This document shows, in pieces, positions 50,029 to 60,238 of a stretch of DNA of 64,000 bases. The stretch spans positions 20,649,657-20,713,656 of the forward strand of contig NC_046674.1 of the NCBI RefSeq assembly GCF_003369915.1. The letters are read 5' to 3'. Both the position numbers and the translations under genes were made by a program. This DNA comes from Drosophila miranda. Lineage: Eukaryota > Arthropoda > Insecta > Diptera > Drosophilidae. The notes under the pieces were generated by a model. The model ran no database searches. It had not been told where the DNA came from and was given only the letters and a program-made list of their open reading frames with translations. Numbering within the stretch: the stretch's first letter is position 1; the number at the start of each line of letters is the position of its first letter.

Positions 50029-50251
50029 CTGTTAATAGAAAAGAGAAGAATGATTATGATTATCAATTCGGATTCTCAACTCGTACCCAGATAATGGCTG
50101 CTTCTATTTAGTGTATTTATTGAGTGCTATTAGCCAGGATGCAGTAACCCGGTTCCAGTACCAGAGGGAGTTGAAATGAATGTTTAACAATTGTGTGTGC
50201 GTCCAGCAGCAGCTAACTTTCCTTTTCTGTTTCTTCTTTATTTTGCGTTAT

Positions 50252-51353
50252 ACAAACGAGGGGGAACGTAGTGAGTTGCTGCGGACACCGCAACTCTACA
50301 GTTATACCCGATACTTAGTCAGTATGGCTCTCCTCCGGCAGACGCCGGTAATCTTAAACGACACGACAAAGAGTGCGTGCGAGAGAGACAGAAAATCAGT
50401 CTGAGCGTGACGTCGGGCGCTGCGTAGCCACTGCAATTTGATTTCTTGCTTTTGGCTACAAAAATTATCCGATCTGATCCAGATTCAGCAATCTGATAGA
50501 TATGGTCGTTATCTATGATTCTGCGTTTTTAGTTTTCTCGAATGTGCAATATTGTGGATGCAACAGATTTTCGTTCTTTGTGGGGGCGGAAGGGGGTGGG
50601 GCGAAATTCTGAGATATACGTTTTATAGTGAGATCTAACAGAAGTGCGGATACCAAATTTGGTTACTCTAGCCTTAATAGTCTCTGAGATTTGTGGATGC
50701 CCCAGATTTTCGCCCTTTGCGGGGGCGGAAGGGGGTGTGGCGAAATTTGGACACGAAACGGTCAAGGTCCGATATCACAGGAGTGTGGATACCAAATTTG
50801 GTTGCTCTGGCTTCTATAGGTTCTGAGATCCTTGAACTCATATTTTGCAATTGGCAAAACCGACCATGAAACCTGTGTGTTAGAGAGAGACAGAGCGAGA
50901 AAGAATGAAATTGTTTTCTTGATTCTGGCTATAATAATTATACGATCTGGTTGAGATTTTACACTCTAGAACATATAGTCATCCTTTACGACTCTGCGTT
51001 TTTGGTTTTATCGTATCTTTAAAAATATGGATGCCACAGATTTTCGTCCTTTGTGGGGGCGGAAGTGGGCGGGGCGAAGTTTTGAAATATTTTTGTAGCA
51101 GTGACATATCACAGATGTCTGGATCCAAAACATCGTTGCTCTAGCTCTTATAGTCTTTGAGCACTAGGCGCTGAAGGGGACGGACGGACAGACGGACAGA
51201 CAGACAGGGCTCAATCGACCCGGCTATTGATGCTGATCAAGAATATATATACTTTATGGGGTCGGAAACGATTCCTTCTGGACGTTACACACATCCACTT
51301 TTACCACAAATCTAATCTACCCCAATACTCATTTTGAGTATCGGGTATAAAAA
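50252..51353 (+). repeat. Dispersed repeat, long copy D
   Basis: Starts ACAAACGAGGGGGAACGTAG, then GTTGCTGCGG..CCGCAACTC, TACCCGATACTTAGTCAG and ATGGCTCTCCTCCGGCAGAC. Its middle has three copies of a GTGGATGC..CAGATTTTCG..GGGGGCGGAAG module (about 50554, 50693 and 51026). It ends with GACGGACAGACGGACAGACAG, GGGGTCGGAAACGATTCC, TTCTGGACGTTACACACATCC and TTGAGTATCGGGTATAAAA. No protein is encoded. It shares both ends with the copy at 62463-63880. Probably a non-autonomous Helitron-like (DINE/SGM-type) element; this classification is inferred. Confidence 0.8.
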
Positions 51354-51963
51354 CAACAAACTTGTGGATTTGGATATGGATTTACGGCTGTATCCTGCTG
51401 GAGAGAAGCGAAAGATCAGAAACGTTGAAAAGTCTCAGCAGATTTTACATTTCTCTAACCGGTAAGAGTGTGGAGAGTTTTTTTGTTTTATTTTGTTTGC
51501 TTGATATAACTTTAGCTTACTAAAAAAAAATCACCTCAAAATTTTGATGTTCCCCAGCCGAGACCTGGGGACTGAATGAATATTTCCGAGAATATTTTCC
51601 CTGTCCGGATTTTTTCTATGCTTTTGTTCGATTCCACAGCCTACTATTTCTACATACTTATCCCAGTTTTTATTCCCGGTACTCATTTTTGGGTTTTTCG
51701 ATATCCAAGACCGAAGTTGGCGAAACGATTCCAATCGTTCAGTCTCCCAACTGCTGCCATTTGATTGGAGTTTGAAGTTTAAATGTGCTCAGTTACACTA
51801 TAAGCGATATAAGTTAAGGCCATAAGTTAAATTATAGAAAGACAGAGTTGAAGGTGAAAGTAATGTCTAGTCGGACGGGACGGGACGGAATGGGACAGGG
51901 ATACTAAAAACTCAGAAAATCTGAAAGTCGAAAATTCTTGGTCTGGCGCTTAAGATCAAGAAT
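51354..51963. other. Spacer
   Basis: AT-rich, with no gene seen. A GACGGGACGGGACGG run lies at about 51875-51900. Confidence 0.4.
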
Positions 51964-52417
51964 CTAGTAGCCCCTCCTTTGGCTGGCATAGTCAAAGTCC
52001 TTGTTGTCGATGGCCAGGTCGAAGGATGACGATGTCTTGTTAGGTTCGGATCTTGCAAGGGGTGCGGTTTTGTCCTGCTGGGATAGGACTCCGTCTGGCG
52101 GGAGGAAACCGGATACAACTCGGTTTGCGGCAAAGCGTAGGGTACATAAGTGAAGGTCTGTGAAGGAAGATATATTTCAAAATATATCCACAATTATATA
52201 CTTCATTCACTTACGCGCTTTGAAGCTGAATCCCAGTGTTTGAATCGGCGGCGTATGAATGGGGGCAGGACCTAAAAACAAAAGCTGGGCTGGCTGGCTT
52301 ATGATGACGCGGCGGTAGGCGAAGACCCTAGGATCTAATCCAGAAAGTTATTTTGCGACATGTTCGGTGTATGAACTGGCATGATTAGTGGTAAGGCTTA
52401 CAGGGATGAAAAGTCAT
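51964..52417 (-). CDS. Candidate small three-exon gene
   Basis: A frame can be joined as complement(join(51964..52157, 52215..52271, 52402..52417)), 88 aa. The GTAAGC and GTAAGT donors and the CTTCACAG and TTTTTAG acceptors are all consensus-like and phases match. The product would begin MTFHPCPAPIHTPPIQTLGF and end with FDLAIDNKDFDYASQRRGY. It has no signal peptide or recognised domain, and the start exon is only 16 bases, which is easy to find by chance. A competing frame through the last exon reads FTYVPYALPQTELYPVSSRQ, which also looks protein-like, so either the frame or the upstream exon may be wrong, or the gene may be decayed. Confidence 0.3.
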
Positions 52418-53423
52418 GGCATTACGTTTAGGAATGTTAAGAGGAAGAAGGTTAATTAAACAAAAATTATTGAGAGCGTCAAGATCAGATTGAGGAAATA
52501 GCAGGGACTCCGGTTCGGAAAAACATAGCTTGACATCATCAGCATACATTGGGATTTGGGAATAAATTAAGACTTAAGAGGAAGATCATAAATACACAAA
52601 TTAAACAACAAGGGCCCAAGCTAACTACCATTTCTACGAGTATTGCTCCCAAATATCTACGCCTCCCTTTCGCTGTACAATATCTCTGTCTCCGTCCAAA
52701 AGGCTTTCTATTGTCAGGCTTTCTTTTTCGCACTGCATACGGGCTTTAGAGATGGAATCACATCCCGACACGACATTACACCATGTGATTTTTTACATGT
52801 TATCTGGTTGGTAGATCGAAGATACCTCGTGTTGGGCTAAATCGTGCTATAAAATCTTCCAACATCCGTAAATTGTTGACTCCGTTATCTCTTTTAAGGA
52901 GCAAATATAAAATTCAAAGCCATAGAAATGTATTCCGATCAATGAAAATCCATTTTATAATCTTATATAAACTTTCATAGTTCGGATGTTCAACGTGTTA
53001 AAAGGAGTAAAGGAGCAAATTAGATTCGCGATATCCCCATTGCACAGGAGATAGTAGTAATACAAGGAGTAACAGGAGGAGGAGAAGGAGGTGCTGAAAA
53101 TATTTAAAATAAATACAATTATGAAATTATACGAATAATAAAGGCTTAATAACTATTTACCGAAGACAAAGTTCAAGGCCTCTAATGGCACTTAATGTGT
53201 TAATATATTTCAAAATGGCCAGTATATGAATACAAGTTTACCTCTCTTCGAATATGGGCTGGCAAATAGTCCATGACTATCACACAAGTTGGTTTAATTA
53301 ATCAATGAAATTTAATGCAATTTCCCTCTGACCAATGTGAGCTGGCACATAAATGTGTTCATTTAGTAAATTAATTTAAGAGATGTAATAATGAAAGCTT
53401 TTCAACCATAGAATTAAAAATGG
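52418..53423. other. AT-rich spacer
   Basis: No gene seen. Contains short AGGAGGAGGAGAAGGAGG purine runs at 53065-53095. Confidence 0.45.
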
Positions 53424-53429
53424 TATAAA
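53424..53429 (+). promoter_or_regulatory. TATA box of the secreted low-complexity gene
   Basis: GGTATAAAG with a TCAG initiator-like site whose A is at 53457, about 31-33 nt downstream, and the ATG at 53504. The spacing fits a standard TATA-initiator promoter. Confidence 0.6.
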
Positions 53430-53503
53430 GTCTACCGCACATAGGATAGACAACTCAGAGGGAAATCCCATCAGTGCGCTGTCAGTCTACAACACATTTG
53501 GAA

Positions 53504-54791
53504 ATGAAGGGAATCGTTAGCTGTTGCGTGCTCGTCACTATCCTGGTCATAGCTGCCGATGTGCATGCGTACAGGAGTAAGTTCTGAGAGAAAAGTCAGT
53601 AGAATATTAAATATTCATTCAAATATTCCCCTTAATTAAATAGAATTCGGACGCGATTGTCGGGATATTGCGTGTGCTCCGGGAGAGAGATGCATAATCT
53701 CTAGAGTTCCCTGCAATGCTCCAGATGAGCTTGAGGAAAATCAATGCGGACAATATCCAGTGTGTGAGGAGGTGGAGCAGAAGCAAATGAGTGCAGGTTC
53801 GTACAAAATTAATTTCCATTTTCATCCCTCCGTCACATTCAGGCACTGGTACGTTTCAGATCAGAAGACAAACGCTTTCACGATCGATACCACACAGACC
53901 ATAGCCAACACTCGCAGTAGCATCACCACACTCACCAGCACGATCAAGAGCACCAACCGCACCCAACCGAACCGATCGAAAATCATTCCGGACAGGGACA
54001 ATGACTTTGAGCTGCTGAACGATTACGAAAACATAGATTCATCCTCCACTCTTGAACGACAACGACAGGCCAACGTTCTGGTCATTGTGCAAGATGGACC
54101 TCAGCAGTCCCAGCTACCAAACAGGGGCCTGGGACAGTATCCGCCCTGCACTATTAGTCCCTATTATCCGTATAACTGTAACTATCCGCTCCGCTCTAAC
54201 GTGCCTGGCTCCCTCTCTACAGGCATTGGATTGCCCCCCTATCCCCAGACAAGAGCAGCGAATGTTCCCCAATTAGTGCCACCCACCCCACCTTGCTATT
54301 ACAATTGCTACCCCAGAGGGACTCAGAGTCCCTACGGTCAATATGGGTATCCCCTTGCCCGATCCACCAGGCCCGTCACATCGACCAACAACTATTTGTT
54401 TTATCTCTCGCTTGCTGGCTAAACTGGGTCCGTATTTCTATTCTTCTTCTCGCCAGCTCTGCACCGACTTCGGCGTACGCCTCAGTGGTTGCCAGTTCCT
54501 CCACCTCCACCTGCACCACGTCCCAGGCTACCACCACCGTATCCCATTCCTGTCCAGCAACCGCGTCAAGCCCTTCCCCAGTCAGCGATTCAACCACTAC
54601 CTAGGCCTATACAACAGCCTCAGCGTCAGCACCAACTCTATTTCTCAATGGGTCTTACCTATCCATCGTATCTGAACTACGAACGGCGTGCTGTAGGAGG
54701 ATCGTCATCATATTTCTATAATCCGTCCGTGCCCAGCTACAATTCTTACTATTATAATATAAATCTACCATTTTCGGGCAGTTCCACTTAG
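53504..54791 (+). CDS. Secreted cysteine-rich plus low-complexity protein (gene or isoform A)
   Basis: Read as join(53504..53576, 53644..53796, 53860..54336, 54457..54791), 345 aa. The start MKGIVSCCVLVTILVIAADV is a clear signal peptide. Exon 2 carries a six-cysteine module (GRDCRDIACAPGERC, then CNAP, QCGQYPVC). Exon 3 is Ser/Thr/Pro/Tyr-rich, and exon 4 is Pro-rich, ending in Tyr/Asn-rich sequence. All introns are phase 1. Intron 2 (53797-53859) is 63 nt and free of stops, so it might be retained. The donor at 54337 (GTCAAT) is weak and its placement uncertain. A TATA box stands upstream. An extracellular structural or matrix role (eggshell, glue, cuticle) is plausible but not shown. Confidence 0.55.
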
Positions 54792-54796
54792 GACAA

Positions 54797-54802
54797 TATA
54801 AA
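54797..54802 (+). promoter_or_regulatory. TATAAA between the two secreted-protein frames
   Basis: AATATAAAAC begins six bases after the TAG at 54789-54791. If it were the promoter of the frame at 54840, the leader would be only about 10-15 nt. It could also be chance in an AT-rich gap. Confidence 0.25.
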
Positions 54803-54839
54803 ACTGCGTTATGTTCACTTCCAAAAATGTTTCTCTGAC

Positions 54840-56402
54840 ATGTCTCAATTTCTTCTTTTGTTCCTCATTTTACCAGCTTTTCTGGAATACATGGAATCAA
54901 AAACAGATCCCGAAAACGAATACAAATCAGAGTCAGAGACATCGCATACATTTCACAACCGTTCAGCTCGGCAAGTCCCATTGCCTAGGCCCATACCAAT
55001 GCCAATGCCAATACCCGGACCAATGCCAATGCCTCCTCGCCCAGTTCCCATGAATGTTCCAGTTCCCGGCCGGGTATATTATCCTCCGATTCCACAGTCT
55101 CAGTATATGGGGCAACCCATGAACATTGCAGGACCAGTGCCCATGATGCCAATGATTCCGCAGAATGGTGCCGGAGCGGTGGGGACGGGTGGTACTAACA
55201 TAATCGTTGAACCGTTAATCATTCTGCCAATGGGCATGGGGACGTCACCTGGCGTGGGAATCAATGGGAACCAATATTATGGGCCTGGCGGCGCTTATCC
55301 AACCTATAATCCTTATAACACCTACACCACATCTCGACCCTATTATGACTACAACAATTATAACAATAACAACTACAATAATTACAATAACTATACAAAT
55401 ACTGGCAACAACAATTATAATGATTACAATGCATATGGTTAGAAATTGTACTCGGCTTGGCCAACTTGCAACAAATAATAATAAACCAAGTAATATCGTT
55501 GGTAAAAATATTTAATTACATTTGTTAAGCTGTCTTTAGGAATGTCATTTGGAAAATTATGAAGTTGTATTATTTCTTGTTTTTTAGGTGTCGCACTGGA
55601 ACGTAGGAAACGTGAAGCCGACCAAGAGGGTGTTGGGTATGGAATGGGTGGTAGTGGAATGGGAAAAGGCAATGTAAATGGGGGCGGTAATAATGGTGGA
55701 AATGGAATGGGTGCACGTGGACAAAACGGTAACGGAATGGGTGGTAATCAAATGGGCGGAGGAAACGGAATGAACGGAATGGGGGGACCAAATAGAATGG
55801 GAGGCCCAAATGGAATTGGTGGTGGTAATAACGGCGGTGGGAACGGAATGAACGGATTGGGTGGACCTAATAGAATGGGAGGACCAAATGGAATGGGTGG
55901 TAGTAACAACGGTGGAGGAAACGGAATGAATGGAATGGGTGGGCGGGGGGGATATGGTAATGGCATGGGGAACAATGGAATGGGCAACAACGGTATGGGA
56001 CCCGGAGGAATGGGTGGGCCAAATAGAATGGGAGGACAAATAGGAGTGGGTGGTGGATATAATGGTGGTAATAATGGTGGAGGAAACGGAATGAATGGAA
56101 TGGGTGAGAGAGGGGGAAATGGAAATGGTATGGGTAACAATGGGATGGGCAACAACGGTATGGGATCCGGAGGAATGGGTGGGCCAAATAGAATGGGTGG
56201 ACCAATTGGAATGGGTGGTGGATATAATGGTGGTAATAACCAGAATGGCAATGGTATGGGTCCTGGTAACTGGCGGGGTAATTATAATGGTAATACCGGA
56301 ACGGGCACCAATGGAAATGATGGACAAGGATATCGTCGAAATGGAGGAACTTCAAACCAAAGCTACACCTACACCAGCACGCTAGCAACTTCAAATATAT
56401 AA
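54840..56402 (+). CDS. Secreted Pro/Met-, Asn/Tyr- and Gly/Met/Asn-rich protein (gene or isoform B)
   Basis: As a separate gene: join(54840..55437, 55588..56402), 470 aa. It begins MSQFLLLFLILPAFLEY, which could be a signal peptide. Blocks in order: PMPMPIPGPMPMPPRP, a Tyr/Asn-rich block (YNNYNNNNYNNYNNY), a dibasic site ERRKREAD resembling a furin cleavage site, then Gly/Met/Asn repeats (GMNGMGGPNRMGG) with a 55-residue internal duplication. The alternative is that TTCCTCATTTTACCAG at 54861-54876 is a splice acceptor. Then 54877-55437 (561 nt, phase 1 at both ends) and 55588-56402 would be further exons of the gene starting at 53504, giving 692 aa. The donor at 55438 (GTTAGA) is weak. No domain is recognised. 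Confidence 0.55.
55944..56273 (+). repeat. Tandem duplication of 165 nt inside the Gly/Met/Asn-rich exon
   Basis: The segment beginning RGGYGNGMGNNGMGNNGMG (55944) recurs as RGGNGNGMGNNGMGNNGMG (56109), exactly 165 nt or 55 codons later. The following GGMGGPNRMGG and GGGYNGGNN stretches are repeated too. Confidence 0.7.
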
Positions 56403-57486
56403 AAAACAATGTACGTATGTGGAAGCAGTCCGGAAAAAGACATTTTTTTTGGCATATAAAAGTTTTTTTTTCTTTTCAATTCGATTATGTTATTACAAAT
56501 AAATCAAGTGTTATGCATCATAATTTGTTTAATTTCTGTTGTTATACCTGACACTCGATGAGTCTAGATATATATTAGTTATATATTAGAAGGAAGTTTT
56601 TCTGTTGATCAGTTTCGTTTATCAGAATCCACCTGTCCGCCTGTCTTGATAAGGGAATAGATCTCAGAGACTATAAGTGCTGGAGCAAACAAATTTTGTA
56701 GCCATATTAGCAAACTACAAGCGCAGAATAACTGAGATTAACTGAGATCTACCAGATTGCCAAATCTGGATCAGATCAGATGGATTTTGATGAATTGAGA
56801 AGATAGAGAGAGATATAAGAAAAATGTATAGACTTTAACGTATCTACAGATAAAATAATTAAAAATTGTAATAAAATAGGTCATTAGGTGTAAAGAGGTG
56901 GTTCCTATATATATGTATATATTCCATCTCGAATGACAAGTTCGAAAGCTTCCTCCCTTCCACATTAAACAAAAAATGAATAGAAAGGTATGTATGTATG
57001 TAAGAAGTATTAGTATACAGCGTACCAGCTCCCGTTTCTTAATTATTTTTTGGTTTTAGCTTTTTTTTTTTTAGTCTATTTGTTTTGACTCTGACATTTT
57101 GGCAGCACTGGTACTCTACTAGATAATTAAATATTTTACATATGTTAGATGAAACAAAAGCCTGAAATAAATATAAATTAAAATTAAAGTTATAATTTAT
57201 TTGTTGGGTTGGGTTTCTATTTATCCTGTTTTTAACTCTCTCGCTCTCATTATTTTTTTGCTGTTGGTATTTTTTTTTACTTCTCTGAGCTTGGTCACAT
57301 TCTGTGTGCCCGCCAACAGCTGTTTGCTCGCGGGGTGTTTTCATCGTTTCATGTTTATTTTGCTTAAAATGTAGTTTCTTGTTAATTGTTTGCTGTTGCA
57401 CCTGGTCACATTATATGTTACTGTTAAAACAGTCCAAAAAGATCCACTGAAGTGTCCCATCAGCAGCCACAGCATCAGCCAAATCA
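56403..57486. other. Intergenic spacer with an inverted repeat remnant
   Basis: AT-rich spacer. It contains the repeat remnant at 56543-56765, T tracts at 57060-57072 and 57270-57280, and near its right end the probable 5' UTR exon of the coiled-coil gene (donor CAG|GTGAGA at 57488). Confidence 0.45.
56543..56765 (-). repeat. Dispersed repeat remnant G (inverted)
   Basis: In reverse orientation it shows the family's ATACCTGACACTCGATGAG end, a shortened middle with GAGACTATAAG, and the ATCTACCAGATTGCC..ATCTGGATCAGATC block matching the reverse complement of GATCTGATCCAGAT..GGCAATCTGATAGAT in copies D and F. Confidence 0.5.
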
Positions 57487-57561
57487 GGTGAGAGACCGCC
57501 CACAAAACCCGTATTTGACCATGATATCACCCACCCAAAATGTAATTTTCGCAGCACTGCA

Positions 57562-60238
57562 ATGGGTTCGGACTGTGAGTGGTCTGCTGCTGCTGCGTTG
57601 GCAGACGACTCTGGCCATTTCAGTTTCACCAGCGATGAGGGAACTAGAACCAGCCCCAGTAGCAAATGGCAGCAAGGCAGGGTCGGCGATCGGGACAAGG
57701 AACCGGAGAAATCAATGTTTCTTGTTAGGCAGGAGCTGCTAAAGTCGCGGAGCGAAATCGAGCGGCTCGCGAAGTCTGAGCAGTGGTACAAGCAGGAGCT
57801 AAAGTCACAGAAACACAGTCGCCTGGAGACGCTGGAGCGTCTGTATGCCCAGGAGCGCAAATATCTGATGGAGAATCAAAAACTGCAACAGGAATCAATG
57901 CGACTGCATGCCAAGTGTGCATCTCTGGAACAGCAGCATGAGATCGGACATCCATTGCCCCTCGCTTCGTCTACATTTGAAAACGTAGATGGCAATTGTG
58001 GGGACTCCTTTGAAGCACAGCAGCAAGAAGCGCGTCTCGTGGACCAGCGCCAGTTGATAGATGTGCTCCGCAAGCAAAAGAAGATGCTCTTAGAGGATAT
58101 ACAAAGGTTGGGTCTGGAGCACGACGAAAAACTGATGCAGCTGCAGCAGGCCTTGGCCGGAATGGAGCTGGAAAGCAAACTCATGACGGGAAAGTGTAAG
58201 CAGCTGCTGGACGAGAAAAGCAAGCTCGAGTATCATTTGGAACTGAAAGCAACTGCCCTGCGCGGTGTTACAGCCGAGCGGGAGCAGCTGCGTCAGGTCA
58301 TTGCCGAGCTAAATGATACATTGCTGACGCAAGAGCGATTGTTGGCCCTAAAGGAGCAGGAGTTTCTGGATCTCAAGCAGTACTATCAGCAAAAGTTGAG
58401 CAGAGAAACCAGTATAGACGTCATGCACACAAATAGCTTGAAGTTTCACGAGGAGATCAACAGCAAGACCAGTGAAATAGCCACTCTAAAAAATTCACTG
58501 AACGAGCTTCAATCGGAGCTGATGGTCATGTCCCAACTGGAGGCACAGAATGAGGAGCAGCAGCGCCAGTTGGAGAAATTGCAGTTTACTGTGCAAGCTC
58601 AGCTCTTGGAGCAAGGGAACCTAAGGCAAAGTGATGGCCTGAAGCTGGATCAAGTGGAGAAACTAACTATTTCTCTTAGCGCCCTGCAGGTGGAAAAGGG
58701 AGTCCTCAGCGAAAATCTCCTGGAGGCACTTAGGACATTGAAAAATATGGAGCAGGAGGTGCATCGACTGCACAGGCAATATGCAGAAATGTGTTCGGAG
58801 TGCGAAGACGCCAAACTGCAGTTGGAACTAGAGAAAATCGAGCTGGCAAAGCTAAGGCAGGAAAGTTCTTTGAAGGAAAGTGCGCTCAGTGAAAAGCTGA
58901 AAAACTACGCCGATGAGTGTCTCAGGCTGGAGGAAGCCATGGTCAAAGCAGAGGACAAACTAGATTTTCAATCGACGCAAGCAGAGATATTGCAAAAGCA
59001 GCTCATAAAGATGGACCAGAAGAAGGATCAAGTGCAAGTAAACTGTCAAAACCAAAGCACGCAAACTGAAGCCGACGACCCAAATCTGATACAACGCATT
59101 GAGGTGCTGGAGAAGCACCTGGCAGAAGTCAACGCCCAGAAAAGGCAAACTGTTTCACTGCTCCAGAAGCTTCTCCAGCAACAGGATGCGAAGATCAAGA
59201 GTACATCTGAAATGGAAGCCGATTGGCGTCAGCTTCTGGAGGCCTTGCAAACCACTCAACAAATGGAGCAGGAAATGCGACTACAGCATCAACAGAAAAC
59301 GGTCGAGTTGGATAAGTTGAATGACCTCTTTGCTGGACAAAATGAAGAGCTACAAAATCTGCAACAGTTGAGCCAGGCCAAGGACCAGGAGAATCGTCTG
59401 GAGCTGGAGCTGCTGAAAGAGACATTCCAAGAGAATTTGCAGATACACTCTGTTGATTCGATAAACACACAACGGCTACAAAATCAGGTGAAAGGTTTAC
59501 TCGAAGAGCGCGAGCAGAGGACGCGACAGGAGCACAAGGCAGTGGACTGCTTGCGCTCGCTAGTACAAGTCCTCGAAATGGAGACAGGCAGAAAACTGCA
59601 CAGTGCGAAAAGTTGGCCACAGCTGGCCAAGTTTTTACGCAAAGAACTGCGAAACGGTAGACTGTACCAGCGAAAGGCTGAAGAGCTCCCAGAAATCAAA
59701 CTGAAGCTGGCGGAGGTCACTGGAATGCACGAGCAGGATCTGGTCAAGATCAAGGTGAAGTCTTGCTGCCCTGATTAAATGTGAATAACTGTCATTTGTA
59801 TATTCACAGATGCTAGAGAAAACTTTGGTCGCGGAACGTGCACGCTTTGAGGCATCGGACTCGGGCAAATCCACGGCCAGCACAACGCCTCTTGAACCCG
59901 CCCATGAAGTTGCCAATCTGATCGATGACTACAAGAAGGTAAAGCTCCTCTTGGCATAATCCAGCACTCGATTCATTGCCCCGTGTTTCCCGCAGCTCGT
60001 TCAACAAACCGCCAAGGAGACGGGTCGCCCACGCAACAGCTTCATCCTGGATCTGATCGAGCGAAGTCAACGTTGCCAGCCAAATTTGTGCCAATTAAGC
60101 GAAGGCGTTGCCGCCTGTCGCTCCGATATGCTGCAGCTGAACATGCTGCTCGCTGCTGCTGCTTCTGGTCCAGTGCAGGAGAGAGAGGTCATGCCCTCGC
60201 TGATGGAAGAGCTGCGCGCAGTGTCAGAGCATTCTTAG
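57562..60238 (+). CDS. Long coiled-coil protein (function unknown, possibly centrosomal or Golgi)
   Basis: Read as join(57562..59754, 59810..59938, 59996..60238), 854 aa; all introns are phase 0 with good GT-AG sites. A 5' UTR intron (57488-57554) ends in TTTTCGCAG a few bases before the ATG. After an acidic, Ser/Trp-containing N-terminus (MGSDCEWSAAAALADDSGHF), residues about 50-735 are almost continuous heptads rich in Leu, Glu, Gln and Lys. The C-terminal 120 residues leave the heptad pattern (LIDDYKKLVQQTAKETGRPR, FILDLIERSQ) and are probably a conserved folded or binding module. There are no membrane segments or enzymatic motifs. The architecture suits a scaffold of centrosome, Golgi or spindle, but I cannot name an orthologue. 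Confidence 0.85.

Noticed and set aside
54811-55053. ATG frame beginning MFTSKNVSLTCLNFFF, starting before 54840
   Set aside because: It overlaps the better-supported frame out of phase and translates the pyrimidine tract; later codons give Gln/Cys-rich shadow of the PMPMPIPG repeat.
55584-56327. Long - strand open frames opposite the Gly/Met/Asn-rich exon
   Set aside because: They are by-products of the repetitive GGN/ATG codon pattern, with no start or splice support; the + strand carries the signal-peptide and dibasic-site context.
57039-57401. - strand 120-codon AT-rich frame
   Set aside because: Lys/Asn-rich translation of T-rich DNA without signal, domain or splice evidence; it lies in the spacer before the coiled-coil gene.
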